This document shows positions 1-6,894 of a stretch of DNA of 28,658 bases, piece by piece. Each line of letters starts with the position of its first letter. Position 1 is the stretch's first letter. Both the position numbers and the translations under genes were made by a program. Source of the stretch: a virus. The notes under the pieces are model-generated. The model saw only the letters and a list, made by a program, of their open reading frames with translations. It did not search any database and was not told the DNA's origin. Location of the stretch: IMG/VR virus record IMGVR_UViG_3300028025_004292, positions 1 to 28,658 of that record. One strand, written 5' to 3'.

Positions 1-2
1 TC

Positions 3-2738
3 GCAGTGGGTGACTGGATCATCAGCAACGGTACGGCTTGGGAGAAGGTTGACCTCACAGATAGCGTTTCTAGCGTGTTTGGGCGCACTGGAGCCGTTGT
101 TTCGGCTAATGGCGACTACACAGCCTCACAGGTCACAAACGTCCCTGCTGGCACTATTTCTAGCACAAACGTCCAAGATGCCATTAACGAGCTTTCTACG
201 GATATTTCTACGGCCCAGAACGTCCTTGATGCCATTGTTACCAACGCTGATTCAGTAACCATCACCAAAGGTCAAGTGGTGTATGCTTTTGGCGCTACGG
301 GCAACCGTATGAGCGTTAAGCTGGCAAATAACAGCGCAGATGCTACAAGCGCAAAGACCATTGGCATTGTTCTCGATAACTCTATTGGAGCTGGCAATAC
401 TGGCAACATCCGCATGGTGGGCGTGGTTGATGGACTCAATCTTGGTGCTTACAACGATGGTGATACGCTCTATCTCGGCGCTACGGCTGGTAGTGTTACT
501 AGCACAAAGCCCTACGCCCCAAATCACTTGGTTTATGTTGGTATTGTTGAGCGTGCGAATAACGGTAATGGTCAGCTTTATGTCAAAGTTCAAAACGGCT
601 ACGAGCTAGACGAAATCCACGACGTTCAAATCACTTCTGCGCCTGCTTCGGGTGCTTTGTTGGTTCGTGATGCTACGAATTCCCTTTGGAAAGCAGCCCG
701 CCTTACGGCTGGCACAAACATCGCAGTAACGAACGCTGACGCTTCGGTGACGGTGGGCATCACGGGAACCATCGCTGGCACCTACGGCGGCACAGGCGTC
801 AACAACGGCGCGAACACCATCACGATTGCGGGCAACGTGACTCATGCGGGAGCATTTACGCAGACGTTTACGGCTACGGCTAACACGGCGCTGACGCTGC
901 CTGTCACGGGCACGCTGGCGACCTTGGCTGGCTCGGAGGCGTTGAGCAATAAGACGATTACGGCGTCTGCCTTCAACGGCACGGTGGGCGCGACCACGCC
1001 GAGCACGGTGGCGGCGACGAGTGGGACCTTTAGCGGAACGCTAAATCAATCGTCATCCTCTGCTTTTGCACCTCAGTTTATCCAGACCGGCTCTGCTGCT
1101 GACGGCTTTGGGACATACTTCATCGCCCGCAGGAATCGCGGAGGTGCGGCGGTTCAGGCTAACGATACTCTTTCGACGCTGTTGTTTCAAGGGTGGGACG
1201 GCACCGCCTATGACGACGCTGCATACATTTCCGCCACAGTTGCCAGCGTTTCAGGCGGGCACGTTGCAGGCCAACTTAACTTTGTAACTCTTAACAGCGC
1301 GGGAGTATCCGACTCGCGAGCTACCATCACCGCCACCGGCCTAAACAACACCGCAATCGGCGCCACGACGCCGAGCACAGGCGCGTTTACGACGTTGAGC
1401 GCGACGGGTACAATCACAAGCAATCCTGCTTCTGGAGACAACGTAAACTTTCAAAATGGCGCAGGCGTATCGCTGGGAAAAGTGTTTAACGATGCTGGGT
1501 TTTTTAACTTTCAAGGTTCTGCCAATGTTTCTGGAACGCGAATTGAGCATCCGACGCAGGTTCAAAACAGAATCAACGGGGCGACGATAACCACCACAAA
1601 CTCCACCGGACTCGCCGTGACGGGGGCGGTTTCGGGAAGTGCTCCATCTGCCGGGGCAAATACTTTTACTGCGACAAGCAATGGCGTAACTGGCATCAAT
1701 CATCCGCTCTATACTTTTCAACGCTCTGGTGGTGCCGTAGCGGGTGAAATCACCTACGAAGGTGTTGGAGCCACAATGAATCTGTGGACTACCACAGCAC
1801 ACAATTTAGTTTTGGGGTATAACCGGACTGCTGTTGTTAATATCAATTCAACCGGAGTCGGCATTGGGACGACGAGTCCTGCGGCAAAATTAGAAATAAG
1901 TGGCGCTTCAGCAGCGGCCCAAGCAATTGGAACACGGATTACAAATACCACTGCCACAGGGCTTACTTCGATTGAGTTTAGCAATGGGTCGGCGAACATG
2001 GGTCAAATTTGGGCGGGCAACAGCAGTTACGCTTCCTTTGGTGGTGCAGGTTCTCTTAATTATTCAGCCAACAGCGGCCCGCACGTTTGGTATACAAACT
2101 ATGTTGAACGCGCCCGCATCGACAGCAGCGGTAATCTGCTGGTGGGGACGGGTAGCGTTTATGTTCCGTCAACATACTTTTTTAGGTATGATGACGACAA
2201 GGGTATCATCGGTTCGGGGACTTGCACCTCTACTGGAAACGCCACGCAATTTGGTATCCGTGCAGCCAATGACATTATCTTTGCTACGGGTGGGGCTACA
2301 ACGCGAGCTACCATAACAAGTAGCGGCAATTTCAACATAGTAAATCTTGGAACTGGATTAGTTTATTCCAATAGCGGGACACTAACCAGCACGAATCCGT
2401 CTGATTCTCGCCTTAAAACTGACATTGCTGATTTGAGTTACGGATTGTCCTCCATTCTTGCGCTTCGCCCCGTCTCCTACAAATGGCTATCGGACACGGT
2501 TAACCAAGGCACGCAGTATGGTTTCATCGCTCAAGAAGTTCAGACAGTGATGCCGGAACTTGTTAAGGAATTTGAAACGACGGAAGATGGTGAAACGATA
2601 ACTCGTTTAGGCTTGGAAAAAGAAGGCATCTACGCTGCGCTTGTAAAAGCTGTTCAAGAACTGAATGGCTTGAATACAAATCTAGTTGCTCAAGTTGAAA
2701 TTTTGTCTCAACGTTTGGCTGCACTCGAAACCAAATAA
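3..2738 (+). CDS. Tail fibre with C-terminal peptidase S74 chaperone domain (5' end cut)
   Basis: Long fibre protein of at least 910 residues. The frame is open to the window edge, so the GTG at 6 is probably not the true start. Near the N-terminus is a fibre motif, FGRTGAVVSANGDYT. The middle holds Gly/Thr/Ser-rich repeats, including two GATTPST units and GIGTTSPAAKLEIS, typical of trimeric beta-structured fibres. The last ~112 residues match the S74 intramolecular chaperone: SDSRLKTDI near residue 799 carries the Ser-Asp and Lys of the self-cleavage site, followed by RPVSYKW, YGFIAQEVQ and a coiled coil at the end. In this family the chaperone trimerises the fibre and then cuts itself off. 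Likely role: host receptor binding. Base composition changes sharply inside the gene (see findings). Confidence 0.9.
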   Translation, partial: AVGDWIISNGTAWEKVDLTDSVSSVFGRTGAVVSANGDYTASQVTNVPAGTISSTNVQDAINELSTDISTAQNVLDAIVTNADSVTITKGQVVYAFGATGNRMSVKLANNSADATSAKTIGIVLDNSIGAGNTGNIRMVGVVDGLNLGAYNDGDTLYLGATAGSVTSTKPYAPNHLVYVGIVERANNGNGQLYVKVQNGYELDEIHDVQITSAPASGALLVRDATNSLWKAARLTAGTNIAVTNADASVTVGITGTIAGTYGGTGVNNGANTITIAGNVTHAGAFTQTFTATANTALTLPVTGTLATLAGSEALSNKTITASAFNGTVGATTPSTVAATSGTFSGTLNQSSSSAFAPQFIQTGSAADGFGTYFIARRNRGGAAVQANDTLSTLLFQGWDGTAYDDAAYISATVASVSGGHVAGQLNFVTLNSAGVSDSRATITATGLNNTAIGATTPSTGAFTTLSATGTITSNPASGDNVNFQNGAGVSLGKVFNDAGFFNFQGSANVSGTRIEHPTQVQNRINGATITTTNSTGLAVTGAVSGSAPSAGANTFTATSNGVTGINHPLYTFQRSGGAVAGEITYEGVGATMNLWTTTAHNLVLGYNRTAVVNINSTGVGIGTTSPAAKLEISGASAAAQAIGTRITNTTATGLTSIEFSNGSANMGQIWAGNSSYASFGGAGSLNYSANSGPHVWYTNYVERARIDSSGNLLVGTGSVYVPSTYFFRYDDDKGIIGSGTCTSTGNATQFGIRAANDIIFATGGATTRATITSSGNFNIVNLGTGLVYSNSGTLTSTNPSDSRLKTDIADLSYGLSSILALRPVSYKWLSDTVNQGTQYGFIAQEVQTVMPELVKEFETTEDGETITRLGLEKEGIYAALVKAVQELNGLNTNLVAQVEILSQRLAALETK

Positions 2739-2739
2739 C

Positions 2740-2883
2740 ATGACAACCGAACAAGCCCTCAATAACCTATACGCCGCCGCCCGCCTAGCTCCTCTGCCAG
2801 CCGAGCAACACGAAATCCTCCGCAAAAGCGCGGAAGTGCTCGTTGAAGCTCTGAAGCCGAAAGAAGCTCCGAAAGCTGACTAA
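2740..2883 (+). CDS. Small conserved-looking phage protein (47 aa)
   Basis: Starts one base after the fibre stop. I chose the ATG at 2740 over an upstream one at 2686 that would sit inside the fibre gene. The product is helical and Ala/Leu-rich (begins MTTEQALNNLYAAARLAPL) with a charged, Lys/Pro-rich tail. I recall similar small proteins next to fibre genes in other phages, but the function is unknown. No Shine-Dalgarno sequence is seen; expression probably depends on coupling to the fibre gene. Confidence 0.7.
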   Translation: MTTEQALNNLYAAARLAPLPAEQHEILRKSAEVLVEALKPKEAPKAD

Positions 2884-2884
2884 G

Positions 2885-3415
2885 ATGGCCGGAACCTCCG
2901 ACACGAACTGGCGCAGCTACGTTGGCCCTGCGGACAACGGCAAGCTGGTTACGTCTGAGGACTGGCAGCCGCCAAGCGACCCGAAGCAATGGGACGACTT
3001 GTTCAAATGCTCAAACGTGAGCAACCTAACGGCTACTGGTTTGGTCATTCCTGCTAGCCGTGAGGATAGTATTGATTGTGTGCGCGGTAGTGACTATTCC
3101 TTCCAATCCTGCGTCATTCAAGGCTCAACGACGGTGAAGGGAGCCATTGACGGGCTTAAGCTAAAGAACTGCGTTATATCGGGTACAGTGGAGTTAGGTC
3201 AATATGACAACTACTGGACTAAGGGCCGCGCCCCTACGCGCAATGTATCCCTAATCAACTGTTGCTCGCCCGATGGGGAGCCTGTTCGCGTTAAGCTCTG
3301 GGATGCTGAGATGCCTGTGGTGCAGAATACCAATGTAAAACTGGTCAAGATACCAAAGTGGGTTTGGTTGCCCTATTTCATCTTCCGTCGTCTCACCAAC
3401 CCTAAAGCCGTATAA
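2885..3415 (+). CDS. Hypothetical protein, possible beta-helix fold (176 aa)
   Basis: Begins one base after the previous stop. Residues ~40-130 alternate short beta-like strands with Asn/Cys/Gly turns (ENCVISGTVELG-like rungs such as LKLKNCVISGTVELG), suggesting a small right-handed beta-helix. The C-terminus is basic and hydrophobic (WVWLPYFIFRRL). It lies between the fibre and holin-like genes, so a virion-associated or fibre-related role is possible. I do not recognise the family. Confidence 0.65.
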   Translation: MAGTSDTNWRSYVGPADNGKLVTSEDWQPPSDPKQWDDLFKCSNVSNLTATGLVIPASREDSIDCVRGSDYSFQSCVIQGSTTVKGAIDGLKLKNCVISGTVELGQYDNYWTKGRAPTRNVSLINCCSPDGEPVRVKLWDAEMPVVQNTNVKLVKIPKWVWLPYFIFRRLTNPKAV

Positions 3416-3417
3416 CC

Positions 3418-3819
3418 ATGCTCGACCTTCTTACAAATGCCCTTGGTGGTGGTGCTCTCGGCGTCTTGCTTCGTATTGGCAATGGCTTCTTCGACAACTA
3501 CAAAGCCGCGCAGGAGCACAAGCGCGAGCTTGAGAAGGCTAAAGCTATGGCTGAGATTGCCAGCGACAAGGCGAAATGGGATGCGTTTACGGCTAGCCAA
3601 GAGGCGGCTACGCCTCCTGCCAACATCTCGCCGTGGGCTGCGAACACGATTACGCTGTTCCGCCCAACCATCACCCTGCTGCTCCTCATTCTCGTAACCA
3701 TCGTGTTTTTTGGCGTGTGCCAAGAAGAGCAAGCCGAGATGATTGATGAGATACAATTCTGTGCATTCAACTGCATCGGCTGGTGGTTTGGCGACAGAAT
3801 GACCCGCAAATCCAAATGA
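3418..3819 (+). CDS. Holin-like protein (3TM/GTA-holin type)
   Basis: 133 residues. The N-terminal hydrophobic stretch LLTNALGGGALGVLLRIG is followed by a charged helical linker (~25-60), a strong membrane segment TITLLLLILVTIVFF (~80-98) and a final segment ending in WWFGDRMTRK. The three-segment layout and the WFGDR ending resemble the 3TM holin family of gene transfer agents and phages. Holins set the time of lysis by opening the inner membrane to the endolysin. It overlaps the next membrane-protein gene by ATGA, as in a lysis cassette. The endolysin candidate is far away on the other strand (26253-26639). Confidence 0.7.
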   Translation: MLDLLTNALGGGALGVLLRIGNGFFDNYKAAQEHKRELEKAKAMAEIASDKAKWDAFTASQEAATPPANISPWAANTITLFRPTITLLLLILVTIVFFGVCQEEQAEMIDEIQFCAFNCIGWWFGDRMTRKSK

Positions 3820-3971
3820 ACTCGCACGAGAAAGACATCCTAACGGCGGCTATTCCCACTACAGCTTCGTTCACTTTGAGCCAAATTAACAGCGTTATAG
3901 GCATCATTGGCGGTCTTATTGGTATTGCCTACCTCATTTGGAAGTGGCGCAAAGAAGCCAATAAGCCCTAG
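3816..3971 (+). CDS. Small membrane protein, lysis-cassette candidate (51 aa)
   Basis: The start ATG at 3816 overlaps the holin-like stop (ATGA), so I prefer it to the earlier ATG at 3783. One transmembrane segment (VIGIIGGLIGIAYLIWKW, ~residues 26-43) is followed by a short basic tail RKEANKP. This could be a second holin, an antiholin or a pinholin-like partner of the preceding gene. Coupling makes a joint function likely, but no diagnostic motif is present. Confidence 0.7.
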   Translation: MNSHEKDILTAAIPTTASFTLSQINSVIGIIGGLIGIAYLIWKWRKEANKP

Positions 3972-4006
3972 AACCCCCTTTCCTTGCGATTTAAGGCCAT
4001 TTGACG
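3968..4006. repeat. 39-base dispersed repeat, copy B
   Basis: Fills the gap between the 51-aa membrane gene (its TAG is within the first bases) and the next ATG at 4008. It matches 24878-24916 over 39 ungapped positions with 7 differences. Read on the - strand it would encode RQMALNRKERGF then TAG, against RQNALKRKEWRF then TAG at copy A. Confidence 0.7.
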
Positions 4007-4007
4007 C

Positions 4008-4250
4008 ATGAACCCACGCAATCTACCCTGTAACAGCCCAAGACGCGACATAAGCGGCGGAAAGAAGAGCGTCGTTCGCGCCTGTGCCAATGGTAAATCC
4101 AAAGTGATACGTTTTGGTGACGCCAACATGACCATTAAGAAGTCTTCTCCAGCCCGTAAGAAGTCCTATTGTGCTCGTTCTGGCGGCATTAAAGGCCCGT
4201 CCAATAAGTTGTCCGCTAATTTTTGGAGCCGAAGGGCATGGGGATGCTAA
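4008..4250 (+). CDS. Small basic protein with VIRFGDANMTIKK motif (80 aa)
   Basis: The core reads KVIRFGDANMTIKKSSPARK, then KSYCARSGG and a C-terminal KLSANFWSRRAWGC. This order (FGDxNMxIKK, S/N-P-R-R-K-S, A-R-H/S, then YWSCRxW) is one I recall from a small conserved family in many tailed phages, usually near structural genes. Function unknown. Its basic charge suggests nucleic-acid or capsid contact (inference). The first ~20 residues look unconserved, so the true start could be downstream. No Shine-Dalgarno sequence precedes the ATG. Confidence 0.75.
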   Translation: MNPRNLPCNSPRRDISGGKKSVVRACANGKSKVIRFGDANMTIKKSSPARKKSYCARSGGIKGPSNKLSANFWSRRAWGC

Positions 4251-4259
4251 ACTAGCGTT

Positions 4260-4412
4260 ATGGTTTACACCACAAAGACTCCGCAAGCCTCCATTTCCGT
4301 CTCAGGAGACTCCATTCAATTTAAGTATGGCAAGAAGCCATGCTCACCCGACAGCGGCCTTAAAACCGTCGTTCGTCAACCCAACCCAAGCAAACGTAAG
4401 GCAATCAAATGA
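4260..4412 (+). CDS. Small basic hypothetical protein (50 aa)
   Basis: A complete frame from ATG at 4260 to TGA at 4412, nine bases after the preceding stop and overlapping the next gene by ATGA. The product begins MVYTTKTPQASISVSGDSI and ends in a Lys/Arg-rich tail (RQPNPSKRKAIK). The tight spacing on both sides is the main evidence that it is translated. Function unknown. Confidence 0.6.
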   Translation: MVYTTKTPQASISVSGDSIQFKYGKKPCSPDSGLKTVVRQPNPSKRKAIK

Positions 4413-4555
4413 GTGTTAAAGGCGAAAAGTATAGCTCCCGTAAACAGATGGTGAAGCACGAGAAGATGGAAGGCAAGAAAGAGCGTGCAATGGAATATGG
4501 CCCTAAAGGTAAGGGCTTTGGCAAAGCTGGCTACGGCAAGCGTAAGTGCTGCTAA
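4409..4555 (+). CDS. Lys-rich small protein (48 aa)
   Basis: Start overlaps the previous stop (ATGA at 4409-4412). About one third of the residues are Lys or Arg; the end is GKGFGKAGYGKRKCC with a terminal Cys pair. Such Lys/Gly-rich mini-proteins occur among virion genes of other phages, perhaps binding nucleic acid (inference). The stop TAA is separated from the next ATG by one base. Confidence 0.65.
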   Translation: MSVKGEKYSSRKQMVKHEKMEGKKERAMEYGPKGKGFGKAGYGKRKCC

Positions 4556-4556
4556 T

Positions 4557-4700
4557 ATGCCCCTCACCAAGAAGGGCAAAGCCATTATGAAGAACATGGT
4601 GGCGGAGTATGGGCCAAAGAAGGCTAAAGAGGTGTTTTATGCCTCGGCTAACAAAGGCCGCATCAAGGGCGTTGACTATCGGCGCACAGCGCGGAAATAG
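4557..4700 (+). CDS. Small conserved phage protein MPLTKKGKxIM family (47 aa)
   Basis: I chose the ATG at 4557, which gives MPLTKKGKAIMKNMVAEYG and then KEVFYASANKGRIKGV. I recall the pair of motifs 'TKKGKKIM...YG' and 'FYASxNKGxIKG' from a widespread family of tiny phage proteins of unknown function. It is the last of four small basic genes that run head to tail between the lysis cassette and the tail hub. Confidence 0.75.
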   Translation: MPLTKKGKAIMKNMVAEYGPKKAKEVFYASANKGRIKGVDYRRTARK

Positions 4701-4725
4701 GTCGCTTTGCTGGTAGAATGAGCTA

Positions 4726-6894
4726 ATGCCACGTTATAGCTCATACGGACGGTTAGACAACCAACAAGTTGATGACGGCGATACAGCTTTCCAGCGTATC
4801 AATAGCCGCTTGCGTCCCGATCAGCTTAAGCCAGGTGAAGTGGCTGCGAGCCAGAATGGCCGCATGGATGTGGATGGGGCGTGGCAAGTGCGTAAGGGCA
4901 TTTCCATCTTTGGCTTGCCCATTACTACGGGAACCCGCGCATTAACGGTTCCGTTCTATCTTTACGCCAACAAGACTATTTCTAGCGCCACTCGCGCTAC
5001 AACAACCATCACCGTAACAACCAGTGCTGCACATGGTTTCATTACAGGAACGTTGGTTTCAATTGCTGGCTTAACGGGAACGGTCAACCCCAATGGCAAT
5101 CGCACCATCACATCTACGGGTGCCAATACGTTCACCTTCACTATTGCTGGTTCTACGGGTAGTGAGACATATGGCGGTTCCGGCATAGCTGGAGCACCCA
5201 TTCTCGATGATTCCTCAGTGAACGGAGTCTATGGGAGCTGCTTGTTCTCCGATCCCGCGACCAATAACACAGAATACATTGCTCTAGCAACAAATAGCTC
5301 GCTTAGTTTGATTAAAGTGAGTGATGGTAGCGCTACAACAATTAACTACCCAACGGCAACAACCATCTCCAGCGAGGTCAATTTAGTCCAAGCGTTCAAC
5401 TACCTGTTCGTCTTCCGTAATGGTTTAACGGCTTTGCAATGGGATGGCAACTTTGCCGCCCCTACCTTTACGTTGGTTGATAATGGGGCTTACACCCAGC
5501 CCGTCATTTATCAGGCCACGAACAACACCGTCATCTCCTCTGGCGTGGTTACAGTGACTGCCAGCGGCCATACCGTGTCCATTGGCGACCTTGTTCGTGT
5601 CAGTGATAGGGGAACAACAGGTCTTAACAGCCTAGAGGAATATCGGGTGTACGACACAACGGCCACTACGTTCAAGTTTAAGGCCGACTGTGCTGATAGC
5701 GCGGCTACTACGGTTGCTGTGGGTATGCGTCAGTCTATTGGGCTAGGCTTCACCCATATGCCTTGCCCAGACTGGGCCATCTATCACCAACGCCGCCTTT
5801 GGATGCCATTTAAGTACTTGTCCACAGGTACGTCTGGCAATCCCACCATTACGGCTAGGAACATCTCGGACGAAATTATTGCCTCCGACATCCTTGACCA
5901 AAACACCTATGACCAAATCGAGAACCAGTTCCGCATTGCTTCTGGTAGCGCTGATTACCTTGTGGCGCTGCAACCCTTTGCCGAAGACAACCTAATTGCC
6001 TTCACTCGTAACAGCATCCATCTCATTAGTGGGGTGGGCGCAGACCTTGGTAATGCTGTGGTGCGCGAAATCACCCGTGAAGTGGGCTGCTGCGCTCGTA
6101 AGTCCATTGCCCAGGTCGGTAGCAAAATCATGTTCTTGTCTGACAATGGTGTTTACGCCATTCAGTTTGAAGACCTTTACAACTTGCGTGGTGTTAGCGT
6201 CCCCTTGTCAGAAGCCATCAATCCTACGATAAATAACATTGATCCGCTCTACATTGACAACGCCGTAGGCATCTATCACGACAATCGTTACTACCTTGCC
6301 GTCACTCCTAAAGGCAGCACCGAGAACAATATGATACTCGTCTATAACTTCCTCAATGATGGTTGGGAGAGTGTTGACTTCATCAATAGACCTGGCTGGA
6401 ACATCAAGAACTTCATCCGCGCTGGTGCTGGTGGCTTAAACAGCCTCTATGCTGTTAATGAGCTTGGCGGCATCCATCTCATTGACAGTGGTACATCAGC
6501 CGTTGATACGTTAGCCTTAGCCGTAGGCGAAGGAACCAGCGTTTACAGCATTAGCAGCTTCCTGACAACCCGCCAATATACCTTTGGCACAATGGACAGA
6601 AAGAAATATAACAGCTACGAACTCCATATTGAGAGTGCGCCCGAAATTGAGTCTGATGCCATTTTGTCAATGGAAACAGAAAACCTTGATAGCACAGAGG
6701 TTTATGGCAACTTATCTACCATCATTGGTGATCCTATACCTTCTGGTGAAGATGAGTCTATTCGCGGTCGTTTGGGTAACAAACGGGCTTATGGAGCACA
6801 AATGAGCGTTCTGCCCACCACAGGTCGTCCTAAGATTAGAGCCATTAAACTTACGGGTATGCTTGCATTCTCGTCCACAACCTCTGCTTCCTAA
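4726..6894 (+). CDS. Tail hub/nozzle-type structural protein, beta-propeller-like (722 aa)
   Basis: The N-terminal part (MPRYSSYGRLDNQQVDDGD, then LRPDQLKPGEVAASQNGRMD) resembles virion proteins that start by listing tail contacts. Residues ~85-160 hold Thr/Gly-rich beta repeats. From ~415 to 600 there are propeller-like blades: AEDNLIAFTRNSIHLISG, then KIMFLSDNGVYAI, YYLAVTPKG and LVYNFLNDGWESVD. This blade style is seen in podovirus nozzle proteins such as T7 gp12-type and P22 gp10-type proteins. The match is by pattern only. The stop overlaps the next fibre gene by TAATG, consistent with a nozzle followed by the appendage that binds it. Confidence 0.65.
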   Translation: MPRYSSYGRLDNQQVDDGDTAFQRINSRLRPDQLKPGEVAASQNGRMDVDGAWQVRKGISIFGLPITTGTRALTVPFYLYANKTISSATRATTTITVTTSAAHGFITGTLVSIAGLTGTVNPNGNRTITSTGANTFTFTIAGSTGSETYGGSGIAGAPILDDSSVNGVYGSCLFSDPATNNTEYIALATNSSLSLIKVSDGSATTINYPTATTISSEVNLVQAFNYLFVFRNGLTALQWDGNFAAPTFTLVDNGAYTQPVIYQATNNTVISSGVVTVTASGHTVSIGDLVRVSDRGTTGLNSLEEYRVYDTTATTFKFKADCADSAATTVAVGMRQSIGLGFTHMPCPDWAIYHQRRLWMPFKYLSTGTSGNPTITARNISDEIIASDILDQNTYDQIENQFRIASGSADYLVALQPFAEDNLIAFTRNSIHLISGVGADLGNAVVREITREVGCCARKSIAQVGSKIMFLSDNGVYAIQFEDLYNLRGVSVPLSEAINPTINNIDPLYIDNAVGIYHDNRYYLAVTPKGSTENNMILVYNFLNDGWESVDFINRPGWNIKNFIRAGAGGLNSLYAVNELGGIHLIDSGTSAVDTLALAVGEGTSVYSISSFLTTRQYTFGTMDRKKYNSYELHIESAPEIESDAILSMETENLDSTEVYGNLSTIIGDPIPSGEDESIRGRLGNKRAYGAQMSVLPTTGRPKIRAIKLTGMLAFSSTTSAS

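Noticed and set aside
4701-4725. TAGAAT before the 722-aa gene and TAAAAT before the gene at 9212 as promoters
   Set aside because: Single weak -10 look-alikes without -35 partners; the shared letters are too few to claim a motif.
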